From contig NZ_CP085344.1 of NCBI RefSeq assembly GCF_020618415.1, positions 620,001 to 684,000 of the forward strand: 64,000 bases of DNA. Reading direction: 5' to 3'. This document shows, in pieces, positions 29,701-37,504 of the stretch (positions are counted from its first letter, which is position 1; every line of letters begins with the position of its first letter). Both the position numbers and the translations under genes were made by a program. The notes below the pieces were generated by a model that was not told the origin of the DNA, made no database searches, and saw only the letters and a list, made by a program, of their open reading frames with translations. Origin of the DNA: Cupriavidus sp. MP-37. Lineage in GTDB: Bacteria > Pseudomonadota > Gammaproteobacteria > Burkholderiales > Burkholderiaceae.

Positions 29701-29918
29701 CCAGCGGCGCCTCGGCGGCGAGCCGGCAGTCGCTCGGCACCGGCGTGATCGGCGGCATGCTTGGGGCCACGGTGATCGCGCTGTTCTTTATCCCGCTGTT
29801 CTTCTGGGGCCTGGAGACGATGTCCGAGCGCAAGCCCAAGGCCAAGGGCGCCGCGCCGACGACAACTACACCGCCCACAACGCCACCGGCCACGCCGCCG
29901 ACGGGAGAGCCGTCATGA
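26733..29918 (+). CDS. RND multidrug efflux pump, HAE1 (AcrB/MexB) type
   Basis: A 1061-residue inner-membrane proton/drug antiporter with the 12-helix, two-porter-loop layout of AcrB. The start MKLSHFFIDRPIFASVLSII is typical. The proton-relay aspartates are in GIVVDDAIVVIENVER near residue 406. The SFLPVEDQG and QYEKWSLPIGVLLAVPFA motifs are present. A Thr/Pro tail ends the protein. ATGA overlaps join it to the adaptor and to the channel gene, so all three are one operon. Substrates cannot be predicted; no regulator gene is adjacent, and upstream lies the secreted repeat protein. Confidence 0.97.
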   Translation: MKLSHFFIDRPIFASVLSIIIVVGGLVALTRLPIAQFPEITPPSITVSTKYPGASAEVVAQNVAAPIEQQVNGADNMMYMNSSSSSTGDMTLNVYFEIGTDPQLAQVDVQNRVNLALPTLPDAVTSQGVSVQKRSSAFMMVIALYSPDNSYDQTFVGNYANIYVLDALKRIPGANQASIFGSPDYAMRIWLRPDRMASLGITVEDVKNAVSAQNQQYSAGRIGQSPTDGEVKLTFPIATKGRMTEPAEFENMILRAQSGDAALVRLKDVGRVELGQKDYSLRSRYKGKTATLMAVYQQPGANALDVAKQVRGTLAELKKSFPPGLEYEVALDTTEFVQESIGEVVHTLRDAVILVILVVYLFLQSFRATLVPILAVPVSIIGAFVGMSMFGFSVNMLTLFGMVLAIGIVVDDAIVVIENVERNMTEFNLPPKEAAKRAMDEVSGPVVAIVLVLLAVFIPVAFLSGITGQLYKQFAVTLAVSVVLSGVVALTLSPALAAILLKPGEQKKNRFFRWFNARFDRLIERYDAANRAVIRRTVVSLGVIVAMLAAIGLMFARIPSSFLPVEDQGYLLGAVIMPDAASLDRTQALSRRAEDWFSKQPGVAAVAAPTGFSLIDSQNKSNAGTLFVSLKGFSERGDGESAADLIANAKKEFSTYQEGVVIPINPPSIPGLGSTGGFEFWLQSTGDGTYQQLEARVRAFIAKAHERPELTGVNSTINTRSRQLMVEVDRERSETQGVPVEQVYSALQTMFGSLYVSQFPKNSRLFQVILQAEPDYRSRPEDIDKVYVRNRNGEMVPIKAVTTVKYVPGADIVTRFNNFPAAKIMGDAAPGYSSGQALQAMEDIAREVLGEGYSFSWSGQAYEEKTAGSTAVYVFAFALLMVFLILAAQYEKWSLPIGVLLAVPFALFGALLAILMRGMQNDVYFQIGLTVLIALAAKNAILIFEFAVEMRHKEGLSAYDAALHAARLRLRPIIMTSLAFILGCVPLAIASGASAASRQSLGTGVIGGMLGATVIALFFIPLFFWGLETMSERKPKAKGAAPTTTTPPTTPPATPPTGEPS

Positions 29919-31363
29919 GCGCGCGCCGCACGCTTGCCGGCGCCTGCCTGGCCGCGCTGCTGGGCGGCTGCGCCATCGGCCCCAACTACCAGCGCCCCGA
30001 GACCCCGGACCCGGCGCAGTACCGCCTCGACACCGGCGTGCTGGCAGTGGCCGCGGACAGCGCGTGGTGGGACAGCTTTGGCGACCCGGTGCTCAATGCG
30101 CTGGTGGAGGCGGCGCTGCGCAACAACTACGACGTGCGCATCGCCGCGGCCCGCATCGACGAGTTTCGCGGCCAGCTGATGGTCGCGCGCAGCGGCTTCT
30201 TCCCGCAACTGGGGCTGTCCGCGTCAGCGGCGCGCCAGCGTGCCGGCACCTTCAACGGCACGCCGTTCGCGGGACTCGACGGTCCGCGCAATAGCTACCA
30301 GCTGCTGGCCAACGCCAGCTGGGAACTGGACCTGTGGGGCCGCATCCGGCGCCAGGCCGAGGCCGCCGAAGCCGAAGTCTGGAACGCCGAGTACGGGCGC
30401 CGCGGCGTGGTGCTGGCGCTGGCGGCGTCGGTGGTGCAGGGCTATGCGACGCTGCGCGGGCTCGACGCGCAGCTGGAGATCGCACAGCAGACGCTGGTGT
30501 CGCGCGCCAGCGGGCTCGATATCTTCCGCCAGCGCTACGAGGGTGGCGTGATCTCGCAGGTCGAGCTGGCGCAGGCGGAAAACGACTACTACTCGACCGA
30601 GGCGTCGATCCCGCCGCTGCGCACCGCCATCGCCCAGACCGAGAACGCGCTGTCGCTGTTGCTGGGGCGCGAGCCCGGTCCGGTCGAGCGCGGCAAGCCC
30701 GTGCACGACCTGCTGCCGCCGCCGGCGGGCGCCGACCTGCCGGCGGCGCTGCTGTCGCGCCGCCCCGACGTGCTGCAGGCCGAGCAGGCCGCCATCGCCG
30801 CCAACGCGCAGCTGGGCGCGGCGCAGGCGCTGTACCTGCCAGCGGTGAACCTGAGCGGGCTGTTCGGCGCCATTGCCAGCACGCCCGGGGCGCTGTGGCA
30901 CAGCGCGTCGCAGGTGTGGGGCATCGGCGCCGGCCTGACCCAGCCGGTCTTCCAGGGTGGCGCCATCCGCGGCCAGGTGCAGAGCGCCGCGGCGCAGCGC
31001 CAGCAGGCCATGCTGGCCTACCAGGGCACCGTGCTGGCGGCGCTGGCCGACGTCAACAGCGCGCTCGCCAACAGCATCGAAACGCGCAAGCGGCTGGTCA
31101 GCCTGCGCCAGCAGGAGAAAAGCCTGCTGGTCTATGCCGACCAGTCCAGTGCGCGCTACGAGGGCGGCTATTCCAGCTATCTGGAAGTGACCACCGCGCA
31201 GGAGAAGCTGTTTGCCACGCAGCTGGCGGCGGTGCAGGGCCAGGTCGATGTGCTGACCGGTGCCGCGGCGCTGTACAAGTCGCTCGGCGGCGGCTGGCCC
31301 GCGGTGCCGCAGGATGTGCGCGAGGCAGGGATGCAGGGGGATGCGAAGGTGTTGACGCGGTAG
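29915..31363 (+). CDS. Outer-membrane efflux channel lipoprotein (OprM/NodT type)
   Basis: A 482-residue TolC-family channel with lipobox LLGGC (Cys near 21) followed by AIGPNYQRPE, the usual NodT/OprM start. Two OEP repeats are visible; landmarks are WWDSFGDPVLNALV, SYQLLANASWELDLWGRIRR, LLSRRPDVLQAEQ and QVWGIGAGLTQPVFQGG. ATG 29915 overlaps the pump's TGA. Hairpin repeats begin about 25 bases after the stop and may help end transcription. Confidence 0.96.
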   Translation: MSARRTLAGACLAALLGGCAIGPNYQRPETPDPAQYRLDTGVLAVAADSAWWDSFGDPVLNALVEAALRNNYDVRIAAARIDEFRGQLMVARSGFFPQLGLSASAARQRAGTFNGTPFAGLDGPRNSYQLLANASWELDLWGRIRRQAEAAEAEVWNAEYGRRGVVLALAASVVQGYATLRGLDAQLEIAQQTLVSRASGLDIFRQRYEGGVISQVELAQAENDYYSTEASIPPLRTAIAQTENALSLLLGREPGPVERGKPVHDLLPPPAGADLPAALLSRRPDVLQAEQAAIAANAQLGAAQALYLPAVNLSGLFGAIASTPGALWHSASQVWGIGAGLTQPVFQGGAIRGQVQSAAAQRQQAMLAYQGTVLAALADVNSALANSIETRKRLVSLRQQEKSLLVYADQSSARYEGGYSSYLEVTTAQEKLFATQLAAVQGQVDVLTGAAALYKSLGGGWPAVPQDVREAGMQGDAKVLTR

Positions 31364-31387
31364 CGCGCGGTCTTTTTTGGTCCTTAC

Positions 31388-31622
31388 CGCTGCCACGAAG
31401 TGCATGTCCTCGCTATTGCCAGCGCCGGCCCTCACCCCCCTCTCCCGCAGGGAGAGGGGGGCAAACAGTGGAACCGTCGCGCGGAGCTTGCCGTTTGGGT
31501 ACTCCCTCTCCCTCTGGGAGAGGGTTGGGGTGAGGGCGGGCGCTGCCACGAAGTGCATGTCCTCGCAATTGCCAGCGCCGGCCCTCACCCCCGCCCCTCT
31601 CCCGCAGGCGGGAGAGGGGAGC
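31388..31622. repeat. Intergenic hairpin repeats, copy C (tandem pair)
   Basis: Two units of the hairpin repeat family. A 52-base direct repeat beginning CGCTGCCACGAAGTGCATGT occurs at 31388-31439 and 31541-31592 with one mismatch, each running into CCCTCACCCCC and a terminal CTCTCCCGC hairpin. Between them lies a CTCCCTCTCCC/GGGAGAGGG hairpin. The core wording ACGAAGT recurs in copy E. Confidence 0.85.
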
Positions 31623-31646
31623 CAACCGGCAGTGTCGTTCAACCCA

Positions 31647-33005
31647 TTACCGCGCCGACCACTCCCCCTGTCTGACCCCCAGCGCCGTGACCACGCCATA
31701 CGCCGTGATCCCCAGCGCCACGCCCAGGAAATGCCCGTCCAGCCCCATGCCGAAGATATTGGCCAGCACCCAGCCGCCGCCCGCGGCCAGCGCGATCCGG
31801 CACAGCCCGGCCGCCACCGGCCAGCGCATGCGGCCCGCGCCCATCGAGGCGAAGTACAGCGCCATGCCGAGGCCGAAGCCGCCGAATGCCGGTCCCACCC
31901 ATGACAGCGCGCGCGCGGCGATGGCGATCACTTCGGGGTCATGGGTGAACAGGCTGGCGAAGCGCACCGGCGCCAGGCCGACGGCGGCGCCCGCGCTGCC
32001 GGCGATGGCCAGCGCCAGCATTGCCCCCACCCACGCCGTGCGCCGCGCGGTGTGCCAGTCGCCGGCGCCCACGGCGCGGCCGACCAGCGCCGTCAGCGCC
32101 GAGCCCACGCCGAAGGCCAGCGGGATCATCAGGAATTCCAGCCGCGCCGAAATGCCGTAGGCCGCCACCGCGGCAGTGCCATGGTGGCGCAGCTGCGCGG
32201 TGACCAGGATGGTGGTCAGGTTGGCCACCGAGGCCAGCGCGCACGCCACCAGCCCCACCGACAGGATGCGCGCGAACAGCGGCCACGACAGCCGCACCCG
32301 CAGCACCGGCACGAAGCCCGCGCCGCCGCGCGCCACCACCACCGCCATCGCCAGCGCCGCCGCCCACGACACCGCCGCCAGCGCCGCGCCGATGCCGGCC
32401 AGCCCCATGCCGGCGGGCTCGGCCAGCAGCCACGACAGCACCGGGTACGCGATCCACATCAACGCCAGCACGCGCGCCGCCAGCGCATGGCGGCCGCCGC
32501 CGCGCAGCACCGACGCCAGCGTGTTGGCGAGCCAGGCCGGGATCGCACCGGCGCCGAACAGCCAGATCGCATAGGTGGCGGCGGCCTCGGCGGCGGTGGC
32601 GCCCGCCACCGCGCCCAGCACCGCGCGCGGGAACCCCGCCAGCGCCACGGCAAACGCCAGCCCGGCGATCACGGCGATCCACAGCGCATGCATCACCAGC
32701 GCCGAGGCATCGTCACGCTTGTTGGCGCCCAGCGCGCGCGCAATGGCGGCGACCACGCCGCCGCCCATGGCGCCGGTGGACATCTGCTGCAGCAACAGCG
32801 CAAACGGCAGCACCACGGCCCAGCCGGCCAGCGCCGCCGTGCCCTGGCGCGCGGCCAGCCAGGTTTCGATCAGCTGGGCGGCCGCCTGCAGCAGCGCGAT
32901 CAGCGCGGTGGGTCCGGCCAGCTTGCCGATGCGGCGGGCGATTTCGGTGGCCGGCACCGCGTCGGCCGGCAGGCTGCCCGCGGGCAAGGCGCGCGTGTCA
33001 GTCAT
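31647..33005 (-). CDS. MATE-family multidrug/cation antiporter
   Basis: A 452-residue integral membrane protein with 12 hydrophobic segments in two homologous halves, beginning TEIARRIGKLAGPTALIALL. It resembles NorM/DinF-type exporters that use sodium or protons to expel cationic compounds. The ATG at 33005 overlaps the end of the HxlR gene by eight bases, so it is the second gene of a regulator-transporter operon. The operator-like inverted repeat at 33532 should control it. Confidence 0.87.
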   Translation of the reverse strand: MTDTRALPAGSLPADAVPATEIARRIGKLAGPTALIALLQAAAQLIETWLAARQGTAALAGWAVVLPFALLLQQMSTGAMGGGVVAAIARALGANKRDDASALVMHALWIAVIAGLAFAVALAGFPRAVLGAVAGATAAEAAATYAIWLFGAGAIPAWLANTLASVLRGGGRHALAARVLALMWIAYPVLSWLLAEPAGMGLAGIGAALAAVSWAAALAMAVVVARGGAGFVPVLRVRLSWPLFARILSVGLVACALASVANLTTILVTAQLRHHGTAAVAAYGISARLEFLMIPLAFGVGSALTALVGRAVGAGDWHTARRTAWVGAMLALAIAGSAGAAVGLAPVRFASLFTHDPEVIAIAARALSWVGPAFGGFGLGMALYFASMGAGRMRWPVAAGLCRIALAAGGGWVLANIFGMGLDGHFLGVALGITAYGVVTALGVRQGEWSAR

Positions 33006-33507
33006 GGCCGCGCTCCGGTCCGACCGCCCCGGCTTCGCCGAAGCGACGGCGCAGGAAGCGGCCAGCGCCCGGCCCAGGCAGCACGCGCACGTCATCGAGC
33101 GTGATCGCGCTGCCGTCGGCGCGCGTCAGCGCGGGCTCGGCGATCTCGGTGCCGGTGCGGCGGTCCTGCAGCAGCGTCAGCGGCCCCTTGTCGTCGGTCA
33201 TCCAGCGGTCGGCCCAGGCCTTGAGCGCCACATAGGCCGGAAAGAAATCGCGGCCCTTGTCGGTCAGCTGGTAGACATGGCGGGCGCCGCCCTCGGGCGC
33301 GACGCGCGCCAGCAGCCCGTGCGCGACCAGCGTCTTCAGGCGCGCGCTGAGGATGTTGGGGGCGATGCCCAGGTTGCGTTCGAATTCGTCGAAGCGCGTG
33401 CTGCCGTAGAAGGCCTCGCGCAGCACGAGGATGGCCCAGCGTTCGCCCAGCACGGCCATCGAGCGGGCCACGGGGCAGGGCATCGCGGTGAAATCGGTAG
33501 GGGGCAT
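32998..33507 (-). CDS. HxlR-family winged-helix regulator of the MATE gene
   Basis: A 169-residue regulator: HxlR domain at about 8-100 (CPVARSMAVLGERWAILVLREAFYG, FERNLGIAPNILSARLKTLV, YQLTDKGRDFFPAY) plus a 60-residue C-terminal extension with IxEPALTRADGS. HxlR proteins sense electrophiles, aldehydes or drugs. ATG 33507 has GGAG upstream; longer starts would cross the inverted repeat. It is first in the operon with the MATE gene and probably represses it. Confidence 0.9.
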   Translation of the reverse strand: MPPTDFTAMPCPVARSMAVLGERWAILVLREAFYGSTRFDEFERNLGIAPNILSARLKTLVAHGLLARVAPEGGARHVYQLTDKGRDFFPAYVALKAWADRWMTDDKGPLTLLQDRRTGTEIAEPALTRADGSAITLDDVRVLPGPGAGRFLRRRFGEAGAVGPERGHD

Positions 33508-33531
33508 GGGTCTCCGCCGTTGCGTGCTGCT

Positions 33532-33580
33532 TGCTTTCAAATTGCAAGCTGGTTGCAGCATAGCTTGCAAATTGAAAGCA
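33532..33580. promoter_or_regulatory. Near-perfect inverted repeat upstream of hxlR-MATE operon
   Basis: GCTTTCAAATTGCAAGCT at 33533-33550 and AGCTTGCAAATTGAAAGC at 33562-33579 are reverse complements with one mismatch, extended by a T/A pair outside, with an 11-base spacer. It lies 25-73 bases upstream of the HxlR start. Each arm also contains its own partial symmetry (TTGCAA). It is very probably the HxlR operator covering the promoter. Confidence 0.8.
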
Positions 33581-33640
33581 TGCAGGCGGCGGGCGACCAT
33601 CGCCGGCTGAAAACGTGCGTTCACCGGCCAGCGGTGCCGG

Positions 33641-34555
33641 CTACTTCACCGCATCGCGGAATACCTCCAGCTTGTCCAGTTCCTCGCGCAGGAAGCCGAT
33701 CAGCGCGCGCGTGGCCATCGACGGATGCAGGTTGGGCGTGGTGATGATGAACAGCTTGTTGCCCAGCCCTTCCGGACGCCAGTCCGGCAGCACCGGCACC
33801 AGATGGCCCGCCCGCACTTCTTCCCAGCCGATATAGACCGGCAGCATGCCGATGCCGTGGCCTTCGCGCACGGCGCGAGCCAGGAACAGGAAGTGCTCGG
33901 ACTGCAGCGTGGGCGTCAGCGCCACGTCCACGCGCTGGCCGTCGCGGTACAGCGACAGCGGGAACTGCCGCGGCGGATACGGCGGGCACAGGAAGCTGCA
34001 GCCGGCCAGGTCAGGCGGCACCCGCACCGGCGCAATCCTGGCGAGGTATTGCGGCGATGCATACAGTTGCCAGCGGATATCGCAGATTTCACGCGCCACA
34101 TGGTCCAGCGGCGGCGCCGAGGTGACCTTCAGCGCCACGTCGATCTCGGCCGCGATCAGGTCGTTGACGCGGTTGGCAAAGAACACGCGCAACGTAATCC
34201 CGGGATGCTTGTGCGCAAACTGCAGCAGCAGCGGCGCGATATAGGCGTCGCCCAGCCCGGTGGGCACGCTCACGCGCACATGGCCGCGCAGGGTCCGGCC
34301 CAGGCTGTCGATCTCGGCCTGTGCCGAGGCGACCTCCTGCAGGATGCGCACGCCGTGCTGGTACAGCGCATGGCCGGGTTCGGTCAGCTCGAGCCGGCGC
34401 GTGGTCCGGCGCAGCAACTGCGCGCCGGCCTGGTGTTCCAGCTCGCGCAGCTGGCGGCTGACCTGCGATCGCGTGACGCCGCGCCGGCGCCCGGCTTCGG
34501 CCAGGTTGCCGGCATCGACGATGTCGACGAAGGCCTGGATCAGGTTGAGGTCCAT
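33641..34555 (-). CDS. LysR-family regulator, divergent from acyl-CoA ligase
   Basis: A 304-residue LysR regulator of the CrgA/AaeR-like subgroup: HTH at about 1-60 (MDLNLIQAFVDIVDAGNLAEAGRRRGVTRSQVSRQLRELE in outline) and effector domain from about 88. It is divergent from the acyl-CoA ligase/Bug pair with a 121-base shared region, so it likely controls that operon. Confidence 0.9.
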   Translation of the reverse strand: MDLNLIQAFVDIVDAGNLAEAGRRRGVTRSQVSRQLRELEHQAGAQLLRRTTRRLELTEPGHALYQHGVRILQEVASAQAEIDSLGRTLRGHVRVSVPTGLGDAYIAPLLLQFAHKHPGITLRVFFANRVNDLIAAEIDVALKVTSAPPLDHVAREICDIRWQLYASPQYLARIAPVRVPPDLAGCSFLCPPYPPRQFPLSLYRDGQRVDVALTPTLQSEHFLFLARAVREGHGIGMLPVYIGWEEVRAGHLVPVLPDWRPEGLGNKLFIITTPNLHPSMATRALIGFLREELDKLEVFRDAVK

Positions 34556-34676
34556 CGGGGATTGCCTGCAGGATTGTCACGTCTGGCGCAACATTGTGAT
34601 TCCACCTCGCCCGATTGTCGATGCGTGGCTGCGCCGATACAGTGGTCGGCTGACGAACCCGGCAAGGAGACAGCGG

Positions 34677-36170
34677 ATGGCCACGGACCTTTGGTATCAA
34701 GACATGCACCGCAGCGGCGAGGCCTTGCTGGCGCGCGGCGCCCGGCTGGCCGGCGGCCTGCGCGCGCTGGGCGTGCAGGAAGGCGACGTGGTCGCGGTCC
34801 TGCTGCGCAACGATCCGGTGTATGCCGACGTGGTCCATGCCTGCCGCATCGCCGGCTGCTACTACTGCCCGATCAACTGGCACTTCACCGCCGAGGAAGT
34901 GCGTTTTCTGCTGACCGACAGCGGCGCCAAGGTGCTGCTGGTGCAGGACGACCTGCTGCCCGCGGTGCGCGACGCCGTCCCGGCCGGCATGGTGGTGCTG
35001 TCGGTGGGCGGCCCCGCCGAAGGTGCCACCGAATACGAGGCCTGGCTTGCGCAGCAGCCCGCCTACGACGGCCCGCGCGTGGCGCCGCGCGGCCATATGG
35101 CGTACACCTCCGGCACCACCGGCCGGCCCAAGGGCGTGGTGCGCCAGCCGCTGCCGCTGGACGGCCTTGAAGAGCAGCTGGCGCGCGTGCGCTCGGTGGT
35201 GCGGCAGAGCTACGGCCTGGAGCCGGGCTGCCGCGCGCTGATGTCGGCGCCGCTGTACCACAGCGCGCCGGGCTCATTTATCCAGAACGCGCTGCAGATG
35301 GCCGAGCGCCTGGTGCTGACGCCGCGCTTCGACGCCGAGCAGGTGCTGGCGCTGGTGGAGAAGCACCGCATCGACGTGCTCTACCTGGTGCCGATCATGT
35401 ACGTGCGGCTGCTCAAGCTGCCGCCGGAGGTGCGCGCCCGGTATGACTTGTCCTCGATCCGCTTCGTCGCTTCGACCGGGTCGCCGTGCGCGCCCGAAGT
35501 CAAGCGCGCGATGCTGGAGTGGCTGGGCCCGGTGATCCATGAAACCTATGCCTCCAGCGAAGCCGGCATGATCACCGTGGCCACGCCCGCCGACGCCGCC
35601 GCGCGCCCCGGCACCGCCGGCAGGCCGGTCGACGACGCGCAGCTGCGCATCCTGGACGAGCACGGCCGCGAATGCGCGCCGGGCGAAATCGGCCTGGTCT
35701 ATGTGCGCCAGCCCGCTTACCCCGACTTCACCTACCGCAACAATGAGGCCGCGCGCGCCGCGATCGACCGCGACGGGCTGGTGACGCTGGGCGACATGGG
35801 CTATGTCGATGCCGACGGCTACCTGTTCATCTGCGACCGCGCTTCGGACATGGTGATTTCCGGCGGCGTCAACATCTACCCGGCGGAGATCGAGCATGAG
35901 CTGGTGCGCTACCCCGGCGTGGCCGACTGCGTGGTGTTCGGCATTCCCGACGCGGAATACGGCGAACGGTTGCTGGCCATGGTGCAGCCGATGCCGGGCG
36001 CGGACATCCGCGAGGCCGAGGTGATCGACTGGCTGCGCCAGCGACTGTCAGGTTTCAAGGTGCCGCGCAGCATCGTGGTCGAGGCGCAACTGCCGCGCGA
36101 CGAAACCGGCAAGCTGGCCAAGCGCCGGCTGCGCGACCGATACTGGGAAGGCCGCCAGCGCCGCGTCTAA
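34677..36170 (+). CDS. AMP-dependent acyl-CoA synthetase/ligase
   Basis: A 497-residue ANL-superfamily enzyme that activates a carboxylic acid to its CoA thioester through an acyl-adenylate. P-loop YTSGTTGRPKG is at 143-153; GDMGYVDADGYLFICDR and the hinge lie near 370-385; the C-terminal catalytic lysine is in PRDETGKLAKRRL. ATG 34677 has AAGGAG seven bases upstream. Substrate is not evident. It is followed by a Bug-type binding protein gene and preceded by a divergent LysR gene, a usual arrangement for catabolism of an imported organic acid. Confidence 0.92.
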   Translation: MATDLWYQDMHRSGEALLARGARLAGGLRALGVQEGDVVAVLLRNDPVYADVVHACRIAGCYYCPINWHFTAEEVRFLLTDSGAKVLLVQDDLLPAVRDAVPAGMVVLSVGGPAEGATEYEAWLAQQPAYDGPRVAPRGHMAYTSGTTGRPKGVVRQPLPLDGLEEQLARVRSVVRQSYGLEPGCRALMSAPLYHSAPGSFIQNALQMAERLVLTPRFDAEQVLALVEKHRIDVLYLVPIMYVRLLKLPPEVRARYDLSSIRFVASTGSPCAPEVKRAMLEWLGPVIHETYASSEAGMITVATPADAAARPGTAGRPVDDAQLRILDEHGRECAPGEIGLVYVRQPAYPDFTYRNNEAARAAIDRDGLVTLGDMGYVDADGYLFICDRASDMVISGGVNIYPAEIEHELVRYPGVADCVVFGIPDAEYGERLLAMVQPMPGADIREAEVIDWLRQRLSGFKVPRSIVVEAQLPRDETGKLAKRRLRDRYWEGRQRRV

Positions 36171-36224
36171 GCGCAACGGTGGGACTGCACCAGGCCCAAG
36201 CCGATAACCACAGGAGGAGACGCG

Positions 36225-37241
36225 ATGCAGAACAAACCGACCAGGACAACCGGACTCAAGCCACGGCGCGCCTGGCTCGCCGCGATCGCGGCCGGCGCGG
36301 GGTGCGCGCTGGCGCTCTGGGGCGGAGCCGCGCAGGCGGCCTATCCCGACCGGCCGCTCAAGCTGGTGGTGCCGTACACGCCGGGCGGCTCGACCGACCA
36401 GTTCGGCCGCGCGCTGGCCGATGGCATGTCGCGCCAGCTGGGCCAGACCGTGGTGGTGGAAAACCGTCCGGGTGCCGCCACCATGATCGGCACCACCAGC
36501 GTGGCGCGCGCGCCGGCCGACGGCTACACCATGGTGCTGGCGACCAACGGCAGCATGGTGCTCAACCCGATGCTGTACAAGAAGATCCAGTACGACCCGC
36601 CCAAGGATTTCCGCATCTTCAGCATCGGCGCCGAGGCGCCGCTGGTGGTGGTCACCAACACCAAGGTGCCGGCCGGCAATATCCGCGAGTTCGCGGCCTA
36701 CGCCAAGGCCGAGGGCGGCAAGCTCAACTATGCCTCGGTGGGCCTGGGCAACGCGCTGCAGCTGGCCACGGAGATGCTCAAGACCGAACTGGGCATCGGC
36801 GTCACGCACGTGCCCTACAACGGCAGCGCGCCGGCGCTGGCGGCGCTGCTGGCCAACGACGTGCAGCTGATGGTGGACGTGGTCAGCACCTCGCTGCCGC
36901 ATATCAAGGCAGGCAAGCTCAAGGCGCTGGCCGTCACCGGGCGCCGCCGCCTCGAGGTGCTGCCCGACGTGCCGACCGTGGCCGAGAGCGGCTATCCCAA
37001 CTTCCAGGCCGCCACCTGGTTCGGCCTGGCCGTGCCCGCGCAGACGCCGCCCGAGGCGGTCGCCAGGCTGCAAGCCGCCGCCGACCACGTGCTGAAGGAC
37101 CCGCAGTTCCGCGCCACCTTCAGCGCCCTGGGGCTGCTGGTGCAGCCGCCGCGCACGCAGGCCGAGATCGACCGCTATCTCGAAGCCGACCGCGCGCACT
37201 GGGGGAAGGTGATCAAGGCGAACAACATCTCGCTGGACTGA
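36225..37241 (+). CDS. Bug/TctC-family periplasmic solute-binding protein
   Basis: A 338-residue tripartite-tricarboxylate receptor with a long signal peptide ending near AAQA (about residue 38). Family marks are YPDRPLKLVVPYTPGGSTDQFGR, VVVENRPGAATMIGT and HVPYNGSAPAL. The ribosome site AGGAGGAGA is strong. It binds a carboxylate in the periplasm; membrane partners are not nearby, as is usual for the many orphan Bug proteins of this group. It probably delivers the acid activated by the upstream ligase. Confidence 0.94.
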   Translation: MQNKPTRTTGLKPRRAWLAAIAAGAGCALALWGGAAQAAYPDRPLKLVVPYTPGGSTDQFGRALADGMSRQLGQTVVVENRPGAATMIGTTSVARAPADGYTMVLATNGSMVLNPMLYKKIQYDPPKDFRIFSIGAEAPLVVVTNTKVPAGNIREFAAYAKAEGGKLNYASVGLGNALQLATEMLKTELGIGVTHVPYNGSAPALAALLANDVQLMVDVVSTSLPHIKAGKLKALAVTGRRRLEVLPDVPTVAESGYPNFQAATWFGLAVPAQTPPEAVARLQAAADHVLKDPQFRATFSALGLLVQPPRTQAEIDRYLEADRAHWGKVIKANNISLD

Positions 37242-37285
37242 CGCGCCGGAACTTGGTGCGAATGCTTTTCCGCACCGCCGGCTTT

Positions 37286-37315
37286 CTCCCCTCTCCCGCT
37301 TGCGGGAGAGGGGAG
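37286..37315. repeat. Intergenic hairpin of the repeat family, copy D (single arm)
   Basis: CTCCCCTCTCCCGC-TT-GCGGGAGAGGGGAG, identical to the terminal hairpin of copy A, standing alone 45 bases after the Bug gene. It may act as a transcription end. Confidence 0.8.
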
Positions 37316-37504
37316 CGTTCACCAGCGGTGGCAGGCTTTTCCCGACTGGGTCGGCAGGACGCAAGTCTGTCCCAGCTTGCGCATTCATCCGCCGATCACC
37401 GGCCCCGGCCAGGTCGTCGCATTGACGTTGGGCGTATAGTTCAACGTCATCCCGGTACCCGCCGCCATACGCGCCGCGCCGGATGCCTACGCCACGTCCC
37501 AGTC

